A stretch of 64,000 nt of DNA from Persicitalea sp038235275 (GTDB taxonomy: Bacteria; Bacteroidota; Bacteroidia; Cytophagales; Spirosomataceae). A model generated the notes under the pieces. That model did not search any database, had not been told where the DNA came from, and was given only the letters and a program-made list of their open reading frames with translations. Shown one piece after another: positions 25,019-33,273 of the stretch. The stretch is from NCBI GenBank assembly GCA_038235275.1, contig JBBSUC010000003.1:124001-188000 (forward strand), written 5' to 3'. A program made the position numbers and the translations under genes. The first letter of the stretch is position 1. Every line of letters starts with the position of its first letter.

Positions 25019-26236
25019 TTAAGGATTCACGATTTTTCCCATGAATAGAATGGTGTTGGACGTTTTTTCGCTGATGATGAGTACGAAAGGGTGGTCGGCA
25101 ATCAGCGTCGGCTCCGAAGGCCCAACGGAGGTGACGCCCACGCCCACTACGGTGACAGCGGCGGCCTCGGTGCCTTTTTCGTCGATGCCCAGGTAGGTGA
25201 ACTGATTGACTGAACTGACCAACAGATCGGCAGCGGAGCTAATTTTACCCAGTTCGGCACTTTTAGTGAAGGCTTTAGTCATGCCCATCGATTGCAGCAC
25301 CGCCCCCAATTTTGTTTTATAGTCCAGCGTAAAGCGGGGCAGGCCCACCGTCACGGCTTTTTCTCGGAAATTACTCTGCAGATCTTTCCATGCGCTGGCA
25401 CTCAGGCCAGCGATAACTTTGCTAACTCCCTCCTTCTGATTCGGAATCAGCAGCGTCATGTTGAATTGACCACTCGAATAGGGGAGTTGAACGGCGGCGT
25501 AGTCGGTGCCTTGGGCTACCTGAAAATTATTCTTCACGCGCATCATTTTTACCTCTTTCTGCCCGTCGTTGTTCAGGTAAAATGTCGCGTCATCTGTCTT
25601 CTTGGCGTCAAATTGTACTTTCCAATCGCCTTTGAAATACAAGGCATTTATCAAAAACAGCACATCGCTGGGTTGAATGCTTTGGACGGCATTCTTGATC
25701 TTACCGTTGGTCTTATCGCTGGCCCAAGCGTTTATTTTATCCTTGGCGTTGGGGTCATCGAAGTTCAGCCCGGCTACCTCGGCGTCGAACGATTTGCGCA
25801 GCACATTCAGGAAAGTATCCTCGACTTTGAACGTATTGCGGTACCAAACCGAATTGGCCAGGCCAAGCTGCACCTTGGGGTCAGCCTTCGGCAAGCCTTC
25901 GATTAGTGCCTGGTAGGATTGATTCAAATCCGCCTGCGCAACGCCTTCCGTCTTCAGCGTCTTCGAGATTTGGGCGGCGGTTTCGCCCTCAGCCCCGTTG
26001 AGCAGCATCCCCAAAGCCATGTGCAGACTCAGCGGTGAGACGAAAATATTGTCGTTCTCGGTTTGGGTGGCCTGAAATTTTTTGAAAAAATCAAAGGCAA
26101 AATCCGTCGTACGTTCCGCTATGTCCGCCGAGACTTCCACGGGCTGACCTTCTGAAGGCACTACGCTATCATTGCTGCATCTCACTAGAAATAAACTAAA
26201 TACCGCCGCTACGACGGGAACAAATATTTTTTTCAT
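25019..26236 (-). CDS. Serpin-family protease inhibitor lipoprotein
   Basis: A 405-residue serpin with a lipoprotein signal (MKKIFVPVVAAVFSLFLVRCSND; lipobox Cys20), so it probably sits on a membrane facing the periplasm or cell surface. The serpin core is visible: NIFVSPLSLHMALGMLLNGA (helix B), FLINALYFKGDWKVQFD, the breach/shutter VGLPRFTLDYK, and the C-terminal DHPFVLIISEKTSNTILFMG. The reactive-centre hinge EKGTEAAAVT (P17-P8) has the small-residue pattern of inhibitory serpins. Aligning the hinge places P1-P1' at about Thr-Ser, which suggests a target that tolerates a small uncharged residue. The gene follows a small lipoprotein gene by 26 bases and probably shares its ECF-type promoter. 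It could protect the cell against host, protist or self proteases. Confidence 0.95.
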   Translation of the reverse strand: MKKIFVPVVAAVFSLFLVRCSNDSVVPSEGQPVEVSADIAERTTDFAFDFFKKFQATQTENDNIFVSPLSLHMALGMLLNGAEGETAAQISKTLKTEGVAQADLNQSYQALIEGLPKADPKVQLGLANSVWYRNTFKVEDTFLNVLRKSFDAEVAGLNFDDPNAKDKINAWASDKTNGKIKNAVQSIQPSDVLFLINALYFKGDWKVQFDAKKTDDATFYLNNDGQKEVKMMRVKNNFQVAQGTDYAAVQLPYSSGQFNMTLLIPNQKEGVSKVIAGLSASAWKDLQSNFREKAVTVGLPRFTLDYKTKLGAVLQSMGMTKAFTKSAELGKISSAADLLVSSVNQFTYLGIDEKGTEAAAVTVVGVGVTSVGPSEPTLIADHPFVLIISEKTSNTILFMGKIVNP

Positions 26237-26262
26237 GGCTAATAAATTCTCCTTTCTTCTAC

Positions 26263-26736
26263 CTACAATTTGAATTTCAAAGTCTTGATTGCCGCCAGAA
26301 ACAGTCGCTGGTTTCTTTCGGTCAAATCAAATCCACTGATCTGGAATTTCGTTCTTCCGGATTTATCCAGTCTGTCGAAATAAACCCCAGTTGTACCATT
26401 CCCGGCTTTCGTAGGGCAAACCACCTTCGCCTTATGCCCGTTGATGGTTGTCTTATCTATTTTGTGCGTCTTGGGATCGACCTCCAACCTGGCGGAATAG
26501 TAGCCCAGGTCGAAATCAATCATTTGACCGTCGCTCGTTCTGATTCCTCCCACAAACGAGTCGATTCCCTGTTGCTTGACACGTTCCCATTTTTCGGGAA
26601 CTCTGATAGTGAACTTCCCAAAGTCCAGGGTATGGCGCTCTACATCGATATCCCTGTTACATGAAACAGTCAGCAATAGCAGCGCAATAGCTAGTGAAGT
26701 AGCTCTCATACAAAATCTGTTGGCGCTTACTTTCAT
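26263..26736 (-). CDS. Small lipoprotein of unknown function upstream of the serpin
   Basis: A 157-residue protein with a lipoprotein signal (LAIALLLLTVSC, Cys26) and a mature part of beta-strand character (HTLDFGKFTIRVPEKWERVK, DFDLGYYSARLEVDPKTH, TTGVYFDRL, RTKFQISGFDL). I do not recognise a family with confidence; the pattern resembles PsbP/Mog1-fold stress lipoproteins, which is only a guess. The start ATG is fixed by a perfect AGGAGG at 26744-26749, seven bases upstream. That is unusual in Bacteroidota, where leaders rarely carry Shine-Dalgarno sites. It precedes the serpin by 26 bases. Confidence 0.7.
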   Translation of the reverse strand: MKVSANRFCMRATSLAIALLLLTVSCNRDIDVERHTLDFGKFTIRVPEKWERVKQQGIDSFVGGIRTSDGQMIDFDLGYYSARLEVDPKTHKIDKTTINGHKAKVVCPTKAGNGTTGVYFDRLDKSGRTKFQISGFDLTERNQRLFLAAIKTLKFKL

Positions 26737-26743
26737 TTTCTCT

Positions 26744-26749
26744 CCTCCT
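26744..26749 (-). promoter_or_regulatory. Strong Shine-Dalgarno site of the small lipoprotein gene
   Basis: On the minus strand AGGAGG is followed by seven bases and the ATG of the 26736-26263 gene. It decides that start over an internal ATG nine codons later. Confidence 0.7.
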
Positions 26750-26761
26750 TTTAAACCAAGA

Positions 26762-26785
26762 GACGCTACCCGACTAAAAGGTTGG
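26762..26785 (-). promoter_or_regulatory. Putative ECF sigma promoter for lipoprotein-serpin operon
   Basis: On the minus strand the pattern CCAACC-N14-CGTC spans 24 bases, with the -35-like AAC core shared by many ECF promoters. Its -10 end lies 25 bases upstream of the lipoprotein ATG. The same spacing occurs upstream of the sigma gene at 29063-29086 (CCAACC-N14-CGGC). Both are preceded by TT (TTCCAACCTTT). Confidence 0.5.
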
Positions 26786-26814
26786 AATGGGTTTTGATTT
26801 TTTTCAACATTTTT

Positions 26815-28476
26815 TTAAAAAACGTACCGAACCCCCCACGACATGCCGTACAACTGGGGGCGGGATTCCAGGACGCCGTCGCCTTTGAGGATAGAGGCGA
26901 TGGCTTTTTGGTACGAACCCGTCAGACTGGCGTTCCAATGGTCGCTCAGGCGGTAGTTGACGCGCACGCCCGTAGCCGCCGACCAGTTGAGGACGCGGTA
27001 CAGGCCATCGTCGGCGGTGTTGGCCGAGACATAGCCCGCTTTGTTTTTAATTTCGTTTTGCAGAAACAAATTGGCCACCACACCTCCCAACACCGTGTAG
27101 TTCAGCTTACCGTCGGGATTGAGCGTGTAGCCCGCCTGCACCGGAAGCTGCACGTAGCGATAATCGTTGCTGGTGCGCTGCTCAAAGTCGATGTAAGAGC
27201 CCGTAGATAAATCGAAATTTGGCGCAATTCCCTGACTCTTTGAGGAATTGTTAAAGCCGACGGAGTTTGAATATAAGGCGTTTTCCAGCACATTGGTACT
27301 TTGGCTCGTAACCGCGTCCAGCACGTAGCCATCACTGGCAAAAGTCGAATTCCCCTGTAGGTAGCTCACGCCCGTCTCGACCGACCAGTGCTTCGACAAC
27401 TGCTTACCCGCCTGTGCCTGCACAGCGTAGGAAAGCCGCGCCTGACTGGCGTTGGACAGCGACTGACGACCGGCGTTGGCGTTGGCAAAAGCCCGGGGGG
27501 CCGAGGTGACATTTATTTTAGGGTTAAAAGCAGCGGGCATCAGACCCAGTCCCGCCCAAAATTCCCGAACGCGCGAATGCTTAGGCCGGGCAGCATTCGT
27601 TATTTCCAAGTCGTTGTTAATAAAGGGCTGTGGTAAAGAAACGTCAAGCTTCGCCAGCCCGTCCACCGGCGACAGCGCGGCAATGGATTGAGTCAGGGCC
27701 TTGGTACGCAAGGGCACCGTAGAACTCCCCATGATGACGCGGTTCAACTCATCCGCTGCCTCCGCGCCAGCGGGAATCTTACGGGTGGTCTGGGTGATGA
27801 CAATAACGGTAGGCGCAGGCGGAACGAGGGCGCTGGGGGTTGGCGTCGCATTTAAGAGCGTCTTGCTTTGGCCAATTTTAGTCTCAGCACTTGAAGCCCC
27901 GGCGTCTTTTGACACTTCAGCCAGCGAAGGCGAATCAGCAGAAGCGGCAGGCAAATTTTTACCATTAACGGTGGAATTTTGCCGCGCGGCATCTGGTTGG
28001 TTTTTGCCCCCAATAGCGATTCGCTCAAAAGGTTTGCTTGTCGCCAGAGGAGATTCTACGACTGGTGTTACGTCCGTATTTCCGGCTTTAACCATCCGCT
28101 CATTTTCTTTGCTTACGGCGTCGGTCGTTACCAAGTCAGGCGTAGCGACACCTGGCGTAGCCACACTCGGCAATTCCACCTGGTCGGACAGCCCAGGCGG
28201 TGAAGGATTTTCAACGGCCAATCGCGTGGCTGTTTCTCCCCCATCTTTATTATAGGTTTCCAGGATCGGCCAGCTCACCAGCAGCAACGCGGCAACGGCG
28301 GCAGCGGCGTACCACAGCTGCGGGTTTTTCCACCACCATAGCGGCACAACGGCGGTTTCCTGCGCATCGAGACGCTTTTCTATCGCGTTCCAGGCGGCTG
28401 GCGGCGGAGTTTCGGCGGCGGATTCGAAGGCCCGCTGCCACTCCTGTTCAAATTTGGGTTTTTCTGATTGATTCAT
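26815..28476 (-). CDS. Dual-membrane anti-sigma-like protein: cytoplasmic head, one TM, C-terminal outer-membrane barrel
   Basis: A 553-residue protein whose order of parts suggests it crosses both membranes. Residues 1-50 are soluble and helical (FEQEWQRAFESAAETPPPAA, WNAIEKRL), as in anti-sigma heads. A single transmembrane segment lies at about 52-72 (LWYAAAAVAALLLVSWPIL). A Ser/Thr/Pro/Ala-rich spacer of about 250 residues follows. The last 220 residues alternate as beta strands (YAVQAQAGKQLSKHWSVETG, YRYVQLPVQAGYTL, TGVRVNYRLSDHWNASLTGS) and end GVRYVF with a terminal Phe. This matches the dual membrane-spanning anti-sigma (Dma) architecture described in Bacteroides thetaiotaomicron. Its start overlaps the sigma gene by 29 bases, as for a cognate pair. 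Confidence 0.85.
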   Translation of the reverse strand: MNQSEKPKFEQEWQRAFESAAETPPPAAWNAIEKRLDAQETAVVPLWWWKNPQLWYAAAAVAALLLVSWPILETYNKDGGETATRLAVENPSPPGLSDQVELPSVATPGVATPDLVTTDAVSKENERMVKAGNTDVTPVVESPLATSKPFERIAIGGKNQPDAARQNSTVNGKNLPAASADSPSLAEVSKDAGASSAETKIGQSKTLLNATPTPSALVPPAPTVIVITQTTRKIPAGAEAADELNRVIMGSSTVPLRTKALTQSIAALSPVDGLAKLDVSLPQPFINNDLEITNAARPKHSRVREFWAGLGLMPAAFNPKINVTSAPRAFANANAGRQSLSNASQARLSYAVQAQAGKQLSKHWSVETGVSYLQGNSTFASDGYVLDAVTSQSTNVLENALYSNSVGFNNSSKSQGIAPNFDLSTGSYIDFEQRTSNDYRYVQLPVQAGYTLNPDGKLNYTVLGGVVANLFLQNEIKNKAGYVSANTADDGLYRVLNWSAATGVRVNYRLSDHWNASLTGSYQKAIASILKGDGVLESRPQLYGMSWGVRYVF

Positions 28477-29017
28477 TGTCGAATCGTTGTTCTTGATTTA
28501 ATTTTTTTTGTAAAAGGCCCCTGGCCCGCGAGTACTGCGACTTCGAGGTGCCTTCCGAAATTCCCATCAATTCGGCAATTTCCTGGTGCTGGTAACCCTC
28601 GATGGCGTAGAGGTTGAAAACCGTCTGGCAGCCCGGCGGCAGCTCGTGGATGAAACCTAAAAGTTGTTGCATCTGAAAGCCCGAAAGCGTGACATCGGCG
28701 TCGGACAGGCATTCGTCGTAGGTGTGGACATCGTTTAATTCCAGCGTATATTTTTGCTTGCGGATGTGCTTCAGCGCGGTATTGACCACAATGGATTTCA
28801 TCCAGTATTGTAGCGGGGCCTCACCCCGGAAAGCGTCTATGTTTTCATATATTTTTATAAAAGCATCTTGTAATACATCTTCTGCATCGGCCCGGTTTTT
28901 GACGTAGCGCAGGCATATCGCGAACATTTTCCCCCCAAAAGCGTCGTACAGACGTTTCTGGGCGGTTCGCTCGCGTTGGCGACAGCCGTTTACCAGTTCC
29001 TGTTCATTTTCTATCAT
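28448..29017 (-). CDS. ECF RNA polymerase sigma factor (sigma-70 family)
   Basis: A 189-residue group 4 (ECF) sigma factor. Region 2 spans about 20-90 (FGGKMFAICLRYVKNRADAE, DVLQDAFIKIYENIDAFRGE, MKSIVVNTALKHIR), and region 4 spans about 120-175 (LPPGCQTVFNLYAIEGYQHQ, EIAELMGISEGTSKSQYSRA). It overlaps the anti-sigma-like gene by 29 bases, so the two are co-expressed and probably a cognate pair. An ECF-type promoter candidate lies at 29063-29086, consistent with self-regulation. Confidence 0.95.
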   Translation of the reverse strand: MIENEQELVNGCRQRERTAQKRLYDAFGGKMFAICLRYVKNRADAEDVLQDAFIKIYENIDAFRGEAPLQYWMKSIVVNTALKHIRKQKYTLELNDVHTYDECLSDADVTLSGFQMQQLLGFIHELPPGCQTVFNLYAIEGYQHQEIAELMGISEGTSKSQYSRARGLLQKKLNQEQRFDNESIRKTQI

Positions 29018-29062
29018 CCGAAGGATTGGGGTGCTCCGATTGGCTCGTTAACTTTGGTAAGA

Positions 29063-29086
29063 GCCGGGTCGGAGCGGAAAGGTTGG
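29063..29086 (-). promoter_or_regulatory. Putative autoregulated ECF promoter of the sigma gene
   Basis: On the minus strand CCAACC-N14-CGGC spans 24 bases; its downstream end is 45 bases above the sigma ATG. It shares the TTCCAACCTTT head and exact spacing with the site at 26762-26785. Confidence 0.45.
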
Positions 29087-29125
29087 AAGGGAGTGGAAGT
29101 TTTTTTTAATAACGGGCGGAATGGA

Positions 29126-29133
29126 TAGATTTG
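29126..29133 (+). promoter_or_regulatory. Putative Bacteroidota -7 box for the AsmA-like gene
   Basis: TAGATTTG matches TAnnTTTG exactly and lies 22 bases upstream of the ATG at 29156, preceded by a T-rich run at about the -33 position. A second TAACTTTG match lies at 29049-29056. Confidence 0.45.
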
Positions 29134-29155
29134 TCTTTTCAAAACCCCTCCCCTC

Positions 29156-30829
29156 ATGCAACCTCGTTATAAAAAATGGCTTTTCTGGATTCTTGGCCTG
29201 GGAGCAGGGTTATTTTTGCTGGGGCTGCTGCTGTCGTGGTGGTTACCGATTTATTTTAAACAAGAACTGGATAGTGCCTTGAAGGAGTCGGTCGTGAATG
29301 CCTCCGACAACCTGTATCGGATCAGTTACGACGACATCGACCTCAACATTCCCCTGGGCAACGCCGAGGTACGGGGCGTAAAGCTTACGCCTGATTCTAC
29401 CGTCTACAAAACGCTTGTAAAGGAAAATAAAGCGCCCAACGACCGCTTCGACCTGCAAGCGGCGCGGGTGCGACTAACGGGCGTGTCGCTGTGGCGTCTG
29501 TTGTTTTTCAAGTCGCTGCACATGCACGAGGTACTGATCAACCGTCCCGTGGCGCACATCATTCATAATCCGAAGGAATACAACGACGACAAGCCAAAAA
29601 AATCTCCTTACGAATTGATTAGCAAGGTTCTCAACTCAATCCACATCGACAAAATAAGTTTGGATAATGTGGATTTTACCTACGAAGATCGTCAGGATGC
29701 CTCGAAGGAACCCCAAAAGAGTGAACTGAAAAAGCTGTATCTGGATGTGACGGATTTCCTGTTGGATGCCGAATCGGAAAAGGACACGAACCGCTTGTTT
29801 TTTTCGGACAACATCGCGCTGCGGGCTGAGGGAATGATGCTGCCATCGGGGAACAAACTGTATTTGTTCAAAATGGCGGAACTGCGTTTTTCCTCCAAGG
29901 ACAGCACCATTCAGGTAAAGCAAGTGCTTTACAAACCTCTTCTGCCCAAAAACCAGTTCAGCCGCGCCGTCGGCTACGCGACCGACCGCCTCGATCTGGA
30001 ATTCAAGAATATCAAAGCCACGCAGGTGGATGTGAAGCGATTTTTGTCCGACCGTCAGCTTTTTGCCAAACGCCTCGACATCGACGCCGGGCTGATCGAC
30101 GTGGACAAAGACCAGCGTTTCCCGTCCAATCCCGGCAGCAAAAACTTCGACTACCCGCACCAAATCCTGCTGAAAGCCAAGACCAAGATTGGTTTCGAGA
30201 CGGTGTACCTCAAAAGCACCCGCGTTCGCTACGGGGAATTAAATCCCAAGACCAAGCGGCGGGGCGCGGTGTTTTTCGACGGCACCCACGGCACCATCAC
30301 TAACCTGACCAACGACTCGACCTGGATTAAAAAGAATCCGAAGTGCCGCGTCAACGTTAGAACTCGCTTCATGGGAACGGGGAATCTGAACGCCTACTTC
30401 ATTTTTAATTTGGCCTCGCGGGTGGGCGATTTTAGTTGCGGCGGCACGATGAACAAGTTCAATATGTCCCAAGTCAATGGTGTGACCGAAGCCCTGGCCC
30501 GCGCCTCGGTCGAGTCGGGTAATTTGACCAAACTTCAATTCAACATCAACGCCAACACCGTTCAGTCTTCCATCAAGTTGCAGTTGCAGTACGACAATCT
30601 CAAAGTGAACGTGCTGAAAGTGGACGACGAAACGGGCAAACTCAAAAAGCGGGGCTTCCTGTCGCAGGTCGTCAACAACGTTGTGCTAAACGATAACAAT
30701 CCTAAACCAGACCGTCCCGCCCGTACGGGCGAGGGCGAAGTGATACGGGCTGAGGATGAATCGTTCTTCAACTTGATTTGGCACACGATCTTCGTGGCGA
30801 TCAAGGATGTCGTCATCGGACGGGGGTAG
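29156..30829 (+). CDS. AsmA-like / intermembrane bridge-type protein, hypothetical
   Basis: A 557-residue protein with one N-terminal transmembrane segment (about 9-31, LFWILGLGAGLFLLGLLLSW) and a long periplasmic part. The pattern of short beta strands with IDKISLDNVDFTYED, NIPLGNAEVRGVKL and RLTGVSLWRLLFFKSLHMHE resembles the N-terminal region of AsmA/YhdP/TamB-type proteins, which form hydrophobic grooves for lipid transfer or outer-membrane assembly. The resemblance is by pattern only; many Cytophagales copies are annotated as DUF748-like or hypothetical. It stands divergent from the ECF sigma gene. No partner gene lies beside it. Confidence 0.65.
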   Translation: MQPRYKKWLFWILGLGAGLFLLGLLLSWWLPIYFKQELDSALKESVVNASDNLYRISYDDIDLNIPLGNAEVRGVKLTPDSTVYKTLVKENKAPNDRFDLQAARVRLTGVSLWRLLFFKSLHMHEVLINRPVAHIIHNPKEYNDDKPKKSPYELISKVLNSIHIDKISLDNVDFTYEDRQDASKEPQKSELKKLYLDVTDFLLDAESEKDTNRLFFSDNIALRAEGMMLPSGNKLYLFKMAELRFSSKDSTIQVKQVLYKPLLPKNQFSRAVGYATDRLDLEFKNIKATQVDVKRFLSDRQLFAKRLDIDAGLIDVDKDQRFPSNPGSKNFDYPHQILLKAKTKIGFETVYLKSTRVRYGELNPKTKRRGAVFFDGTHGTITNLTNDSTWIKKNPKCRVNVRTRFMGTGNLNAYFIFNLASRVGDFSCGGTMNKFNMSQVNGVTEALARASVESGNLTKLQFNINANTVQSSIKLQLQYDNLKVNVLKVDDETGKLKKRGFLSQVVNNVVLNDNNPKPDRPARTGEGEVIRAEDESFFNLIWHTIFVAIKDVVIGRG

Positions 30830-30913
30830 GAGTGAAAATTTCTCGTACCAATGGGGCGGTTGAATGCAACAGTCATTGCCATAATTCGTGTATCAATCCT
30901 AAATCCCCCTCCT

Positions 30914-31900
30914 ATGAAACAGCAATTGAGAAAACTTTTGGCAACTTGTCTGGTGATGGTGCTAGGCAGCCTTTCACTAGCCACTGCCCAGGTATGGCAA
31001 GCCGCCGAACCCCTCAACTTGCCCACCAATCGGCACGAATGCGCCCTGGCAACGGCCGACGGCAAACTTTATTTACTCGGCGGGCGTGGCGTAAAAGCCG
31101 TGGAAGAATACGACCCCAAGAAGGATACCTGGGTTAAAAAAGCCGTGACGCCGCTCGAAATGAGTCACTTCCAGGCTATTACTTACCGGGACGAAATATA
31201 TGTAGTGGGTGCGTTCACCGGACCCTATCCCCACGAACTGCCCATTTCAAAAATGTACATTTTCAACCCCACCCGCAACGAGTGGCGCGAAGGTCCCGAA
31301 ATTCCCGAAAGTCGCCGCCGGGGTGCGGCCGGGGCCTTCGTGTACGACGACAAAATTTATGTCGTCTGCGGCATTCAGGACGGGCATTGGGATGGCCAGG
31401 TGGCGTGGTTTGATGAGTATGACCCCAAAACCAACCAATGGCGGCAACTGCCCGACGCCCCCCGCCCCCGTGACCACGTGTCGGTGGCGATGGTGGACAG
31501 CAAGCTCTACCTGGCGGGTGGGCGACTTTCCACCGCCAAAACCAAGAACGTTTTCAACCTCACCATCCCGGAAGTAGACGTGTACGATTTCAAGACCAAT
31601 GCCTGGACAACGCTGGACGAAAGCCAAAACATTCCGACCCAAAGAGCGGGCAACATGGCCGTCGCTTATGGTAAAAAGGTGCTGATTCTGGGCGGCGAAA
31701 GCGCGGCGCAAAACACCGCCCATCGGGAAGTGGAAGCCTACAATACCAAAACCAAACAGTGGGAGAAATTCACGCCCATGACGCAGGGACGCCACGGTAC
31801 TGGGGCCGTGGTTCTCAACGGCAAAGTGTACGTAGTGGCGGGTTCGGCCAATCGTGGCGGCGGCCCGGAACTGAACGCGATGGAGATTTTGGTAAAATAA
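30914..31900 (+). CDS. Kelch-repeat protein, exported
   Basis: A 328-residue secreted Kelch beta-propeller. The signal peptide is MKQQLRKLLATCLVMVLGSLSLATAQ, which fixes the ATG at 30914; an upstream in-frame ATG at 30851 would place 21 unlikely residues in front. Six Kelch motifs are visible: GKLYLLGGRG..VEEYDPKKDTW, DEIYVVGAF, DKIYVVCGIQ..FDEYDPKTNQW, SKLYLAGGRLS..VDVYDFKTNAW, KVLILGGES..VEAYNTKTKQW and GKVYVVAGSA. Bacterial members include sialic-acid mutarotases and galactose-oxidase-like proteins, but no catalytic Cys-Tyr pattern is evident here. The function is unassigned. Confidence 0.92.
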   Translation: MKQQLRKLLATCLVMVLGSLSLATAQVWQAAEPLNLPTNRHECALATADGKLYLLGGRGVKAVEEYDPKKDTWVKKAVTPLEMSHFQAITYRDEIYVVGAFTGPYPHELPISKMYIFNPTRNEWREGPEIPESRRRGAAGAFVYDDKIYVVCGIQDGHWDGQVAWFDEYDPKTNQWRQLPDAPRPRDHVSVAMVDSKLYLAGGRLSTAKTKNVFNLTIPEVDVYDFKTNAWTTLDESQNIPTQRAGNMAVAYGKKVLILGGESAAQNTAHREVEAYNTKTKQWEKFTPMTQGRHGTGAVVLNGKVYVVAGSANRGGGPELNAMEILVK

Positions 31901-31921
31901 CGCCGAAAAACTAAACCGTAT

Positions 31922-33160
31922 TTACTTCCTCCGACTGCGGCGATCTTCGCGGCGGGATTTCTTGAGGTCGTCAATGGCCTTTTTGGCTTCGTCGTGCTGG
32001 CTCGATTTGCGGTCGGCCTTGTCGAGGGCTAGTTTGTAGTAGCGCTGCGCCTCTTCGATGTCCTTCCTCGCTTCGGCGACTTTGCCTAAGCCCAGTAGAG
32101 ATGACACGTAGTAGCCCGCATCCAGCGACTTGGTTTGCACCGAAAAGTTGATGGCTTTCTGGTAGTAATCGGCGGCCTCGTCGTAGTTTTTCTCGTAGTT
32201 GTATTTGTAATAAGCCAGCACATAAGCCGCGTTGCGCCCGCTCACGCCTTCGTAGCCGGGCATACGGCGGTCGATTTTGTCCAGCATATTGCGGGCGGCC
32301 TGCTGCGCTTCGGCGGCGTGGCCCGTCACGAAGGCCGAGCGGCAGAAATACCGCTCGAAATACGGGTTGTCCGGGTAGGTTTGCCACATATACTTGGCCA
32401 TATCGTAGGCCTTGCCGTACTGGTTTTCCAGGCTATAAATTTGTAACAGAAAATAACGGGCCTCCACGCGGGTGTAGAAGGCGTTGTTCGCTACCTTTTC
32501 CAACTGCTGAATGCCCAGTTTCTTATTCCCTTTTTGAAAAAAAACCAGGACGGGTTTCAGAATCGGGTACTCCTTGGGAATCCACTCGGAGTAGTAGTTA
32601 TAAACACCATCGCCAAAGAGTAGTTCGGGACTCAGGTCGCCGTATCCTTTGCTTTTTTCCATATATTTCAAGGCATTTTTTCCCGCAAAGGTTGCCTTGG
32701 TCCACTGCCGCCGCTCGGCGTAGAGCCGACCTTTGAAAGCATAAGCCGCCGCCAGGAAGAAGGCTGGTTCCACCTTGTTTTCTTTTTGATCGTAAAGTTT
32801 TTCGGCTAAATAAATGCACGAATCCATGCGCGCCAGAAAGCGGTTGTCGTAGGCGGTATCGTCGGTGTTGGGCACGATTTTCCACCAGTCAGCAAGGCCC
32901 ATCAAAAACTGCGGCATCGGGTGATTGGGGTAGCGGTACTTCAGCCAACTGAATTCCGCCTCGGCATCGCCGAATTTGTAGTTGTAAAGCTTGTTAATTG
33001 CCTCCGTCGCTTCGATCTGTACGCCGGGATTCGCCAGCAGCATATCGTAGTTTTTATCCAAATCGGACTGTGAGTAAGGCGACTGCGCCCATCCCGGTAT
33101 TACCAGGAATAGCGCCCAAAGCATCGGTAACAGGAACTCTATTTTATTTATATTTGGCAT
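31922..33160 (-). CDS. TPR-repeat protein, exported
   Basis: A 412-residue protein with a signal peptide (MPNINKIEFLLPMLWALFLVIPGWAQ) and tetratricopeptide repeats. Clear units: AEAEFSWLKYRYPNHPMPQF, AYAFKGRLYAERRQWTKATF, ARYFLLQIYSLENQYGKAYD, YEKNYDEAADYYQKAIN and GLGKVAEARKDIEEAQRYYK. The C-terminus is highly basic (KKSRREDRRSRRK). TPR units usually mediate protein-protein contacts; the mature protein would be periplasmic or outer-membrane-associated. It converges with the Kelch gene, with 21 bases between stops. Confidence 0.9.
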   Translation of the reverse strand: MPNINKIEFLLPMLWALFLVIPGWAQSPYSQSDLDKNYDMLLANPGVQIEATEAINKLYNYKFGDAEAEFSWLKYRYPNHPMPQFLMGLADWWKIVPNTDDTAYDNRFLARMDSCIYLAEKLYDQKENKVEPAFFLAAAYAFKGRLYAERRQWTKATFAGKNALKYMEKSKGYGDLSPELLFGDGVYNYYSEWIPKEYPILKPVLVFFQKGNKKLGIQQLEKVANNAFYTRVEARYFLLQIYSLENQYGKAYDMAKYMWQTYPDNPYFERYFCRSAFVTGHAAEAQQAARNMLDKIDRRMPGYEGVSGRNAAYVLAYYKYNYEKNYDEAADYYQKAINFSVQTKSLDAGYYVSSLLGLGKVAEARKDIEEAQRYYKLALDKADRKSSQHDEAKKAIDDLKKSRREDRRSRRK

Positions 33161-33226
33161 AAAATCGAAGGCAAAAATCTCGTCCTAAGTAACGCAGGAT
33201 CGCAGTTTTCCGTTTGTGGTAGAGGG

Positions 33227-33234
33227 TAATTTTG
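33227..33234 (+). promoter_or_regulatory. Putative Bacteroidota -7 box for hpt
   Basis: TAATTTTG matches TAnnTTTG exactly. It overlaps an alternative TTG start (33232), which argues for initiation at one of the downstream ATGs (33259 or 33274). Confidence 0.4.
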
Positions 33235-33273
33235 AAAAAGGCAGTAATTTGGGCATCCATGCCAAACGCTTCT

